A stretch of DNA of 64,000 nt from Opitutaceae bacterium (GTDB lineage: Bacteria; Verrucomicrobiota; Verrucomicrobiia; Opitutales; Opitutaceae). Under the pieces are notes generated by a model. It saw only the letters and a program-made list of their open reading frames with translations. It made no database searches and was not told the DNA's origin. This document shows positions 56,090 to 64,000 of this stretch, in pieces. The stretch lies in assembly GCA_027490995.1 (NCBI GenBank), contig JAIXWY010000011.1, positions 1,426,001-1,490,000 of the forward strand, given 5' to 3'. How positions within the stretch are numbered: the stretch's first letter is position 1; every line of letters begins with the position of its first letter. The position numbers were made by a program, and so were the translations under genes.

Positions 56090-57499
56090 TCAACGGAGAC
56101 GGCTCGGCACAGCCACCACCTCCGCCTGCATCCGCGCCGCCCTCGCCCGAAGCTCCTGCACCCGCTCCGGATGCTCCGCAGCGACGTTCCGGCGCTCACC
56201 GGGATCCTGCCCCAAATGAAAGAGCAGCGGAGGATCATGGCGCTCCCGCGGCGACCCACCATACCCAGCTTGGGTCTGAAAATGCAACTTAAATTCATTT
56301 AATCGGACCGCCATAAGTTCCTGTCCTCGAAAGAAAAGAAATGGTGTATCGCTTCGTGTGCCGGTCTGAAACAAGAGGGGCGACGCATCCCGCCCGTCCA
56401 GCTCAAGACCGCCGGGAACGGGCACGCGGGCGATCGCAAGAAGAGTCGGAAACACATCAAGGGTGCTCGCCACGGCTGAGCACACCGTCGGCGGAACTCG
56501 CCCCGGCCACCACGCAATCGCCGGTACCCTCATGCCCCCTTCCCACGTGCTCCCTTTGCCATCCCGCAAGGGACCTGCACTGCCACCTTGAGCGCCTTGG
56601 GTGAGCCACGGGCCGTTGTCGCTGCTAAAAATCACGAGCGTGTTCTCCGCCAATCCCTTTTCCCGAAGATGCCGCAGAATCCGACCGACGCTGTCATCGA
56701 GTTCCTCGACGGTATCGCCGTAGATTCCCGCGCGACTCCGGCCACGAAAGGAGGTCGAGGCAAACAGCGGCACGTGAGGAAAGGTATGCGCGAGATAAAT
56801 GAGGAAGGGGCGCCCCGCCGCTCCGTCGATCACCCGCAGCGCCTCGCGCGTATAGCGATCGGTCAGCGTGGTCTGGTCAACTGGCTGCTCCTCGACCACT
56901 CCGTTGCGCAGCAAGGGGACGTTCCATCCATCCGGCGCAGGCGTCGGGGATGCCGCCGCCCCCCGCGGCAGCCCCGGTCGCGCGTCCATGTCATTCGAAT
57001 ACGGCAGCCCCACGCTCAGCTCAAAACCTTGGTCGTTCGGCCGCGACCCGGCGTGCACGCCCAAGTGCCACTTGCCGATGTGTGCGGTCACGTAACCGCG
57101 TTCACGCAACGCCTCCGCGAAGGTCACTTCCTCGGGGGGCAACCCACCCGCCGACTCGGGGAAGAGCACGCGTCGTCCCCCCGCCATCCCGCTTCGCACG
57201 GGGTAGCGGCCCGTCAGCAACGCGGCCCGCGAGGGCGTGCAGACTTCACCCGCAGAGTAGAAGTCCGTGAAGCGCATGCCCTCCGCCGCCATCCGATCCA
57301 ACGCCGGTGTTCGGATCGTGGGCGATCCATAGCACCCGAGGTCACCATAACCGAGGTCATCCGCATAAATGATCACCACGTTCGGCGGCGGCGGAGCCGC
57401 CGTCGGGCGACGCCCCATTGCCGACAGGAGCGGCACGCCGAGCGCAACCGCGAGAAATACGAAGTGACTCAAGGCGCGAAGGGACGAGAAAAGAGGCAT
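56090..57499 (-). CDS. Cys-type sulfatase
   Basis: A 469-residue formylglycine-dependent sulfatase (alkaline-phosphatase superfamily), exported (signal MPLFSSLRALSHFVFLAVALGVPL). Active-site Cys87 lies in VCTPSRAALLTGR, the metal-binding DD pair at residues 47-48 (IYADDLGYGDLG), GKWHLG and the SSDNGPW block. Arylsulfatase-like; the exact sulfate ester substrate is unknown. In PVC bacteria such enzymes desulfate algal or mucin-type glycans. The start at 57499 is preferred to 57523. Confidence 0.93.
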   Translation of the reverse strand: MPLFSSLRALSHFVFLAVALGVPLLSAMGRRPTAAPPPPNVVIIYADDLGYGDLGCYGSPTIRTPALDRMAAEGMRFTDFYSAGEVCTPSRAALLTGRYPVRSGMAGGRRVLFPESAGGLPPEEVTFAEALRERGYVTAHIGKWHLGVHAGSRPNDQGFELSVGLPYSNDMDARPGLPRGAAASPTPAPDGWNVPLLRNGVVEEQPVDQTTLTDRYTREALRVIDGAAGRPFLIYLAHTFPHVPLFASTSFRGRSRAGIYGDTVEELDDSVGRILRHLREKGLAENTLVIFSSDNGPWLTQGAQGGSAGPLRDGKGSTWEGGMRVPAIAWWPGRVPPTVCSAVASTLDVFPTLLAIARVPVPGGLELDGRDASPLLFQTGTRSDTPFLFFRGQELMAVRLNEFKLHFQTQAGYGGSPRERHDPPLLFHLGQDPGERRNVAAEHPERVQELRARAARMQAEVVAVPSRLR

Positions 57500-57761
57500 G
57501 GGGCGAACTGCAAAATGCGACAACGAGTTCGGTGAGCTAGGAGCCGGACCGACTGCCGCCGAGGCGATCTCCTGAGCACACCATTTGAAGGGGCGAATCG
57601 AGCAAGGCCCGCGAGCGAGTCATGCGCAACGCAAAGAGGCATCGGCCAGACGCCACGCAACCTCGGAGGCAGGCGTCGGAAAAATCACCGATTGTCCACA
57701 CGCCAAATCCCGCTACGGTCCCAACTCCCCCGTCACCCAGCGACCCCCGCCGCCGGAACTC

Positions 57762-59288
57762 ATGAATCTTCCCCATCCCCGTCCCCATGTACCGGACACC
57801 GTCCGCGATGCCGCCACGCATCCCGAGTCTTACGGACTCCGCCAATGGTCCGGGTGGATCCTCGGACCAGGTTGCCTTCTCTTCACGTTACTCACCGCCC
57901 CCCCGGAGGGCCTGAGCGCCGCCGGCTGGTACACCGCCGGTGCAGCGCTGCTCATGGCCGTGTGGTGGATCACCGAGTCGGTCCCAATCCCCGTCACCGC
58001 GCTCCTACCGCTAGTGCTGTTTCCCGCGCTGCATCTCGGCGACATCCGCGAGAGCGCCGCGCCGTTCGCAAATCCCATCATCTTTCTCTTTCTGGGCGGT
58101 TTCATGCTCGCGCTCGCGATGCAACGCTGGGGCCTGCATCGCCGCGTCGCCCTCGGCCTCATCGGGATGATGGGCACGCGGCCGTCCCACGTCATCGCCG
58201 GTTTCCTTCTCGCCTCCGCGTTCGTCAGTCTCTGGGTAAGCAACACCGCGACCGCGATGATGATGCTGCCCATCGCGCTCTCGGTCAGCCAACTCGTGCC
58301 TGCGTCCGCGGGAAAGACCCAGGGCTCGTTCTCCACCGCGCTCCTCCTCTCAGTCGCCTACGGCGCCACCGCCGGGGGCATGGGTACACTCATCGGTACC
58401 CCGCCAAACGCCCTGCTCGCCGCCTACGTCCAGAAGGTCTACGGCATCGAACTGGGCTTCGGCCAATGGATGCTGCTCGGCCTGCCCGTGGTCGCTCTGA
58501 CGCTGCCCGCTGTCCACTTCGTGCTCACCAAGGTATCGTTCAAGCTGGACGACACGGAGATTCCGGGCATGGCCGACCTGATTCGCTCCGAGAAGGCCCG
58601 CCTCGGGCCGGCGTCCCGCGGAGAGGTGCTGGTGACGGTGATCTTCACGCTGACCGCCGCAGGCTGGGTGTTTCAGCCGCTGCTCGCACGACACTTCGCG
58701 CTGGTGACCGACACGACAATCGCGATGACGGGGGCCCTGCTGCTGTTTCTCATCCCCGCCAATCCACGTCGCGGTGAGTTCCTGATGCGCTGGGAGGACA
58801 CGAAGGGGCTGCCATGGGACGTACTGCTGCTGTTCGGCGGCGGCCTCAGCCTCGCCGGCAACATCGAGAAGCACGGCCTCGCCCGGTTTCTCGGCGACCT
58901 CAGCCAAGCCCTCGATGGCTGGCCGATGCTGATCACGCTCTGCGTGCTGACGTTCGGTATCCTGATGCTCACCGAGCTCACGAGCAACACCGCCACCGCG
59001 GCCACGTTCCTGCCCATCGCGGGCGCAATTGCGCTCAGCCTCGGCCAGAATCCGCTGCTGTTCCTGATCCCCACCGCACTCGCCGCCAACTGCTCCTTCA
59101 TGATGCCGGTCGGCACTCCACCCAATGCCATCGTGTTCGGCAGCGGTCAGGTCACGCTCCCGCAAATGGCCAAGGCCGGCATGATCCTCAACCTGGTCGT
59201 CCTGCCGATCATTCTCGCGCTCGTAATCCTGCTCGGGCCTTGGATCTTCGACGTGCGCCTCGACACCATCCCGGCTTGGGCCAAGTAA
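57762..59288 (+). CDS. DASS/SLC13-family sodium:anion (dicarboxylate) symporter
   Basis: A 508-residue multi-helix membrane transporter with the two SNT signatures of the SLC13/DASS family (SNTATAMMMLPIALSV and TSNTATAATFLPIAGAIA) and the PVGTPPNAIVFGSGQV/ IGTPPNALLAAYV repeats. Substrates are likely dicarboxylates or sulfate. The start 57762 places the hydrophilic N-terminus before the first helix; the longer frame to 57585 is not needed. Confidence 0.92.
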   Translation: MNLPHPRPHVPDTVRDAATHPESYGLRQWSGWILGPGCLLFTLLTAPPEGLSAAGWYTAGAALLMAVWWITESVPIPVTALLPLVLFPALHLGDIRESAAPFANPIIFLFLGGFMLALAMQRWGLHRRVALGLIGMMGTRPSHVIAGFLLASAFVSLWVSNTATAMMMLPIALSVSQLVPASAGKTQGSFSTALLLSVAYGATAGGMGTLIGTPPNALLAAYVQKVYGIELGFGQWMLLGLPVVALTLPAVHFVLTKVSFKLDDTEIPGMADLIRSEKARLGPASRGEVLVTVIFTLTAAGWVFQPLLARHFALVTDTTIAMTGALLLFLIPANPRRGEFLMRWEDTKGLPWDVLLLFGGGLSLAGNIEKHGLARFLGDLSQALDGWPMLITLCVLTFGILMLTELTSNTATAATFLPIAGAIALSLGQNPLLFLIPTALAANCSFMMPVGTPPNAIVFGSGQVTLPQMAKAGMILNLVVLPIILALVILLGPWIFDVRLDTIPAWAK

Positions 59289-59425
59289 CCCGGCGAGCAA
59301 GCCAGACTACACGCCCGGGGGCGTCGCCCACGTCGCCCCTGCGCCGACGCCGCGCGGGGCCACGAAGCTCACCCGCCGGCGTGAGGCCCCGCCATCGACC
59401 GTCCGAGAACGGAGCCACCCTCAAG

Positions 59426-59508
59426 TGCCCGGAGCCGGACTCGAACCGGCACTTCCTCACGGAAATTCGATTTTAAGTCGAAAGCGTCTACCATTCCGCC
59501 ATCCGGGC
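59426..59508 (-). tRNA. tRNA-Leu (UAA)
   Basis: The 83-base sequence folds as a leucine tRNA: acceptor GCCCGGA/TCCGGGC, long variable arm (AATTTCCGTGAGGAAGT), T loop GGTTCGAGTCC and anticodon UAA inside CTTAAAA, with discriminator A. The CCA end is not encoded. Confidence 0.93.
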
Positions 59509-59997
59509 AAAGAAACGCCCTCGTCCTAGCCCGCCTGGCCCCCAAGAGGCGAGCCGGAACTCGGCCGACCGAGGCAGGATGACGTCCACGATCCGGCGTC
59601 TTGCCGCGATCCAACCCAGAGTGTCGAAAGTCCGTCGATGCGCAGTCACCCCAGGGCACAGTACCTTGGCTCACTCGACGGTCGTCTCCCCGGCTGCCAC
59701 GCCAAGGACGAATCGCGCAAGGCCACGACCAAACGCTTCGATCATCGCCCAAGAAACGTTTCCGGATCCGCCCCCAGCAGCAGGTATCCCAAGAGGCACG
59801 CGGCAAGTTGGTTCGGGTTCGAAGGCGTTTTTAAATCCATTTATCAAATACCTCTCATCGGAGCTCTCGGCGCGGCAAAGGCCATTCGATTATGAGCCGC
59901 AGCGCGGTAAGCGCCAACGACTCGACGCCAGACACTCACCGTGTATCCTTGCCACTGATCAACTCGAGGCCATCGTCTCCGAACGCCGCAACGTGCC
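59509..59997. other. 489-base gap between tRNA-Leu and M50 gene; no gene seen
   Basis: I see no coding frame with a family pattern, no RNA and no attachment-site direct repeat of the tRNA 3' end. Confidence 0.5.
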
Positions 59998-61152
59998 ATG
60001 GATCCTCAGCCAAAGCGTTCATCATGGTCGCCCTCCACGGACAACACGAAGGGGATTCTGGTCACGGTACTCATCGTCGTTCTCGGCGGACTCCTGTTCG
60101 CAGCGTTGGCGAACTGGGTCACGCGGTCGGTGCTGCCCGGGACGCGACTGGTCCAGGCTCTCGCCGAATCCCGTGGGATTTTGACGGCGTGGGACATTCT
60201 CGCCATTCCGGTGTTGATCATGTTCGTCCTCGGCACGCACGAGATCGGGCATCTCCTCGGTGGTCTTTCGCAGCGGATGAAGTTCGTGCTGTTGATCGTC
60301 GGGCCATTCGGCTGGCATGCCTCCGCCGCCGGCATCCGGTTTCAGTGGAATACCCATGTGGCGTTCATGGGAGGGCTCGCCGCCGCCTCACCGACGGAGA
60401 CGGGGGCATCCCTTCGCCGGCAGTTGCTCGTGCTGATTGCCGGGGGGCCGGTCGCCAGTCTGCTCCTCGCCATTCTTGCCGTGCCCCTGGCGGCGGTATC
60501 CGATCCGCGCTTCGCGGCGTACTTCACGTGGAGCGCGGCGATGTCGTTCGGCATTTTTTTCGTGACGCTCATCCCCACGCGAGCGGGTGGATTCATGAGC
60601 GATGGCATGCAACTCATCGATGTCCTCCGGGGAGGCAGTGCCGCCATCGAAAAGTCCGCACTCTTGCAGGTCTTCGCGCAGAGCATGGAAGGCGTGCGCC
60701 CTCGTGATTGGAGTGCCTCAGCCATCGATGCATTGTCGCGGATCGAGTCCGAAAAATCGCCGCAGCAGAGCGGCGGCTCGCTGTACCTGCTCGCCCGGGC
60801 AATGGATTGCCAACACCAGGACAACATCGCGCGGTACCGGAAACGACTGGAGGAAGGCGTCGATGCTCAACCGTCGGCGTTTAAGCAGACGATCCATATT
60901 GAACTCGCCATCTGCGCCTGGCTGGCGGGCGACGCGGCTGCCCTCCGTCGGCATCTCGAGGCGGGCAAAGGCGGAATCGTCGAGGAGTCTCGGAGACTTC
61001 TCGCTCAGGCCGCCTTGGCCAAACTCGAGGGGCGGCACGAGGACCGCGAACGGGATCGCCTTCTTGCGCTCAAGGCGCTGGCGAAGACGTCGGACGCCGG
61101 ACAAGGAAAACTGACGGAAGATCAGCTGGCGATGCTGCAGGGTACCTCTTGA
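59998..61152 (+). CDS. M50-type membrane metallopeptidase
   Basis: A 384-residue site-2-protease-like protein. HEIGH at residues 81-85 is the zinc motif within a membrane helix; an Asp-Gly motif (GGFMSDGMQLIDVL) provides the third ligand region. Three or four membrane helices fill residues ~20-210; the soluble, helix-rich C-terminal half (about 230-384) may act as a substrate-sorting domain. It is alone on the + strand. The substrate is unknown; intramembrane cleavage of regulators or signal peptide remnants is the known role of the family. Confidence 0.85.
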   Translation: MDPQPKRSSWSPSTDNTKGILVTVLIVVLGGLLFAALANWVTRSVLPGTRLVQALAESRGILTAWDILAIPVLIMFVLGTHEIGHLLGGLSQRMKFVLLIVGPFGWHASAAGIRFQWNTHVAFMGGLAAASPTETGASLRRQLLVLIAGGPVASLLLAILAVPLAAVSDPRFAAYFTWSAAMSFGIFFVTLIPTRAGGFMSDGMQLIDVLRGGSAAIEKSALLQVFAQSMEGVRPRDWSASAIDALSRIESEKSPQQSGGSLYLLARAMDCQHQDNIARYRKRLEEGVDAQPSAFKQTIHIELAICAWLAGDAAALRRHLEAGKGGIVEESRRLLAQAALAKLEGRHEDRERDRLLALKALAKTSDAGQGKLTEDQLAMLQGTS

Positions 61153-61481
61153 GCGCCGTTTGCCTGAATCGAATCCTACGGCGACCGGCCGCGGCCCCGC
61201 CGGGCAGGCTGTGGTCACCGCTGTGCACCCGTGGGTGACTAGCTAAGCCGTCCGGCGCGACTTTTGCCGGAGTGGCGAGTCGCGCAGGTAGCCGAGGGGT
61301 CGGGGAATCTCAGCTGCCTCCACAACGCAGCAGAGCCAAGGCGCTCCCACGGGCCGACGTTCACCGCCGGACCGTGCTCAGCCGGCGGAGGTCTCCCGCC
61401 GAGTCGGCCAGCACCTTGATCGTCCCTCCGCGGATCTCGTAAGCCCTTGAAAGCCGGTCTCCAACCGCGCCGCCCGATTGG
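61153..61481. other. 329-base gap; no gene seen
   Basis: Convergent gap between the M50 gene and the alcohol dehydrogenase. The minus strand just beyond the dehydrogenase stop stays open for ~40 codons without a start, which I do not count as a gene. Confidence 0.5.
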
Positions 61482-62552
61482 TCAGGGGGTCAGGATAACC
61501 TTCAGGTAACGCCCGCCATCCTTGGCACTGAGACGCGAAAACCACGCGGCCCCTTCGGCGAGCGGCGCCACCGCCGTCATCATCGGCTCCACCCGCACGA
61601 CGCCGCGATTCATCAGGTCAAGGCAGAGCGGATACTCGCCGGCCGAGCCACAGGTGCCGATCAGGGTGAGTTCACGCGTGACCACCGCCTGCAGCGGGAA
61701 ATCCGTCTTCGGACTGAGGTTGCCTACCAGCACCGCCGTGCCCCCGCGACGCAGCGCCGCGAGCGCCAGCTGCAGGGTCGGCGAAATTCCCACCACCTCA
61801 AAGGCGTAATCCGCCCCCCGGCCTTGCGTGAGCGCCGCCACCGCGGCCGCGGCATCCTGCCGGCCGGAGTTCACCACGTCCGTCGCGCCCAGTTCCTTCG
61901 CCACCGCGAGGCGCGCGTCCTCCAAGTCGATCGCGATGACGCGCTCCACGCCCGCCCAGCGCAGCGCTTGGATCACGAGCATGCCGATCATCCCGCTGCC
62001 CACCACGACCGCACTCGCGGGGCCGCCCAACGCCGAGGTCCGCACTCCGGGCTCACCGGCATCCGGCAACGCCCGACGCACCGCATGCACCGCGATCGAC
62101 ACGGGCTCGATCATCGCCGCCCGCTCATAGCTCAGGCCCTCCGGCAACGCGCAGAGGATGCGCTCCGGCAACGCGACGTACTCCGCAAACGCTCCGTGCT
62201 GGCGATACTCCGCCGGCGCGACGCCAACCACGCGGCGATGCTCACAGAGGTTGGGCTGCGCCGAACGGCAAAACGCGCACTCGCCGCAGTAAATCGTCGA
62301 GTCAAAGGTCACGCGATCCCCCACTCGCCAGCGGGTCACGCCGGGCCCCACCCGGGCGATCTCTCCCGAGGCCTCATGGCCCATGATCAGAGGCGGGATC
62401 CGTCGTCCGCTCGATCCATCCCACCCGTGGATGTCGCTGCCACAGATGCCGCACGCGCGCACGCGCACGAGCACATCGCCCGTCGAAATCTCCGGCTCGG
62501 GGACGTCCGTGAAGGCGAGCGTTGAGGGCGCGGTGAGGAGAAGGGCTTTCAT
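61482..62552 (-). CDS. zinc-dependent alcohol/polyol dehydrogenase
   Basis: A 356-residue medium-chain dehydrogenase. Catalytic zinc ligands Cys37 (ACGICGSD) and His59/Glu60 (MGHEASG), structural zinc Cys quartet in YCGECAFCRSAQPNLC, and the Rossmann VVGSGMIGMLVIQAL. Sequence style is closest to sorbitol/threonine dehydrogenase types, but the substrate is not certain. The start at 62552 drops 28 unsupported residues. Confidence 0.9.
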   Translation of the reverse strand: MKALLLTAPSTLAFTDVPEPEISTGDVLVRVRACGICGSDIHGWDGSSGRRIPPLIMGHEASGEIARVGPGVTRWRVGDRVTFDSTIYCGECAFCRSAQPNLCEHRRVVGVAPAEYRQHGAFAEYVALPERILCALPEGLSYERAAMIEPVSIAVHAVRRALPDAGEPGVRTSALGGPASAVVVGSGMIGMLVIQALRWAGVERVIAIDLEDARLAVAKELGATDVVNSGRQDAAAAVAALTQGRGADYAFEVVGISPTLQLALAALRRGGTAVLVGNLSPKTDFPLQAVVTRELTLIGTCGSAGEYPLCLDLMNRGVVRVEPMMTAVAPLAEGAAWFSRLSAKDGGRYLKVILTP

Positions 62553-62713
62553 GGTCAAGGGGGGAGGACGTCGGCGTCGCAGCGTCGGCACGGGAAGCCG
62601 TCCGGGCCACGCGGCGAGGCCATCGCCACGATCCACAGCCTCAAGCGGCCGGGTCTCGTTCGCAACGCTGTTCCGGCATGAGCGTGACGCCGGCGATCAA
62701 TCCGCCGGCACCG

Positions 62714-64000
62714 CTACTCTGCGGCCAAACGCATCGCCTCCAGTTCCTCCCAGCGGGTGAAGGCCGCCGTGTGCTCGCCGTCGAGCTCGATCACCCGGGC
62801 TTTCGCCGCCGCCACCACCGGCGGCGTCTCCCGCTGGTAGAAGCGCGGATCCGCCAACTGCGCGGCCAGGGTCTGCTGCTCCGCCTCGATCGCTTCGATC
62901 CGCGCCGGCAAGCCGGCCAGTTCCTTCTGCTCGCGCGCATTCAGTCGCCGCCCCCGCGGGGTTCGCGTCGTCTCTGGGGCCGCCGTCTCCGCCGACGCCG
63001 CGATCGCCGGCGTCTTCGCCGCCGCCGCCGCCCGCGCCGCGGCCTTCTCCCGTTCCCGGAGCCAATCCGAGTAGCCGCCGACGTACTCTTCGATGCGCCC
63101 GTCGCCTTCAAACACCAGCGAGCTGGTCACCACGTTATCCAAAAAGTCACGGTCATGGCTGACCACGATCAGCGTGCCTTTGTACTCCACGAGGAGCTCT
63201 TCCAAAAGGTCCAGCGTCTCCGCATCGAGGTCGTTTGTCGGCTCGTCCATCACCAACACATTCGCCGGCTTGGTGAAGAGTCGCGCCAAGAGAAGACGGT
63301 TGCGCTCCCCGCCCGAGAGCACGCGCGCCGGCGTGCGCGCCCGGTCCGGCGAAAAGAGGAAGTCCTGCAGGTAGCTGATCACATGCCGCGAGCGACCGTC
63401 TACCGTCACGGTCGTCGCTCCACCCGCGATGTTGTCAGCCACCGTTTTGTTGTCGTCGATCTGTCCGCGGAATTGGTCGAAGTACACGACCTCCAAGTTG
63501 GTGCCGTGCTTGAGCGTGCCGGAGCTGGGCGCGAGTTCGCCGAGGAGCAACCGCACCAGCGTGGTCTTCCCAGAGCCGTTGGGTCCGATCAGGCCGATCT
63601 TGTCGCCGCGGGTGATCAGCGTGGAAAAGTCCTTCACGAGCACGCGGCCATCGGGGTAGGCGAAACTGATCTTCTCGGCCTCAACGACCTTCACGCCCGA
63701 GCGCTCCGCCTCCGCAAGTCGGAGCGTGGCCTGACCCACGCGGTCTCGCCGCGCCGCCCGTTCCGCGCGCATCTGCATGAGCGCATGGATGCGTCCCTGC
63801 GCCCGCGAACGCTGGGCCTTCACGCCGCGCCGAATCCACGCTTCCTCCTGCGCGAGTTTCTTGTCGAAAAGGGCCTGCTGCCGCTCCTCCGCCTCCAGCA
63901 CCTCCTGCTTGCGCACGAGATAGGTGTCGTAGTTGCACGCCCAACTCGCCAGGCGGCCTCGGTCAAGGTCGACAATCCGGGTCGCCAGGCGGCGCAGGAA
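62714..64000 (-). CDS. ABC-F ATPase, Uup type (5' partial)
   Basis: The frame is open to the window edge, so the N-terminal ABC domain is largely missing. Visible are the linker between the domains (VRKQEVLEAEERQQALFDKKLAQEEAW), Walker A GPNGSGKT, LSGGERNRLLLARL, Walker B VLVMDEPTNDLD, the H-loop VVSHDRDFLDN, and the C-terminal coiled coil with the Uup-type ARAAAAAKTPAIAA linker. Uup-like proteins act on ribosomes or on branched DNA. GTG at 63916 is an internal codon, not the start. Confidence 0.9.
   Translation of the reverse strand, partial: FLRRLATRIVDLDRGRLASWACNYDTYLVRKQEVLEAEERQQALFDKKLAQEEAWIRRGVKAQRSRAQGRIHALMQMRAERAARRDRVGQATLRLAEAERSGVKVVEAEKISFAYPDGRVLVKDFSTLITRGDKIGLIGPNGSGKTTLVRLLLGELAPSSGTLKHGTNLEVVYFDQFRGQIDDNKTVADNIAGGATTVTVDGRSRHVISYLQDFLFSPDRARTPARVLSGGERNRLLLARLFTKPANVLVMDEPTNDLDAETLDLLEELLVEYKGTLIVVSHDRDFLDNVVTSSLVFEGDGRIEEYVGGYSDWLREREKAAARAAAAAKTPAIAASAETAAPETTRTPRGRRLNAREQKELAGLPARIEAIEAEQQTLAAQLADPRFYQRETPPVVAAAKARVIELDGEHTAAFTRWEELEAMRLAAE

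Noticed and set aside
59369-59806. 145-residue frame on - strand
   Set aside because: Runs through the tRNA-Leu; its PDGGMVDAFDLKSNF part is the usual translation of a tRNA-Leu.
61360-61485. Open ~40-codon stretch after the dehydrogenase stop (minus), ending LADSAGDLRRLSTVRR
   Set aside because: No start codon; too short to call a pseudogene.

Overview
The window is a GC-rich chromosomal segment, almost fully coding. It looks like a free-living Verrucomicrobiota bacterium, most likely an opitutacete. The reasons are inferential: paired PSD1/DUF1501 proteins, a Cys-type sulfatase, very large TonB-dependent receptors with an N-terminal carboxypeptidase-like regulatory domain, a bacterial deoxyhypusine-synthase-like enzyme and a free-standing SWIB protein. 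I see no phage, insertion sequence, CRISPR array or clear genomic island.

Layout. 1-4.6 kb: a PSD1/DUF1501 pair, cut by the left edge. 4.8-9.7 kb: pyruvate carboxylase (-) and a secreted SMP-30 protein (+). 9.7-11.7 kb: amt-glnB nitrogen operon (-) with a good terminator and a possible sigma-54 promoter. 12-14.4 kb: a DUF2062 membrane protein (+), then gpsA and a LuxR-type pseudo-response regulator (-). 14.8-20.7 kb: a probable copper module (+): a small Cys-containing protein, TonB receptor, Cys-rich beta-propeller, SCO protein with a fused CusF-like domain, and a free CusF-like protein. 20.8-25 kb: an Mla-type lipid-transport operon (-) led by an unrecognised WPL-repeat protein. 25.9-28.8 kb: ABC-F ATPase and DMT transporter (-). 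28.9-32.6 kb: deoxyhypusine-synthase-like enzyme, DUF255 protein and SlyX (+). 32.6-36.3 kb: a stand-alone IIA domain and a large TonB receptor (-). 36.5-42.1 kb: two exported unknown proteins, a SWIB protein and a heterodimeric ABC exporter with one degenerate ATP site. 42.2-45.7 kb: a FadR-family regulator with glcD and glcF (+). 45.7-48.8 kb: feoA-feoA-feoB plus a FeoB-associated Cys-rich protein (-), with a Fur-like box. 48.9-55.9 kb: a small Cys-repeat protein and a complete atpBEFHAGDC operon (-). 56-64 kb: sulfatase (-), DASS/SLC13 transporter (+), tRNA-Leu(UAA) (-), an M50-type membrane protease (+), a zinc alcohol dehydrogenase (-) and a partial Uup-type ABC-F protein (-).

How it fits together. 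Most genes are core metabolism: anaplerosis, ammonium uptake with PII control, glycolate or D-lactate oxidation, ATP synthesis, phospholipid precursor supply. The accessory interest lies in metal handling (copper module, feo operon, Cys-rich proteins) and envelope lipid transport. The most novel-looking items are the WPL-repeat protein translationally coupled to mlaE, the copper module with its CSCC beta-propeller, and the LuxR regulator whose phospho-acceptor aspartate is missing.
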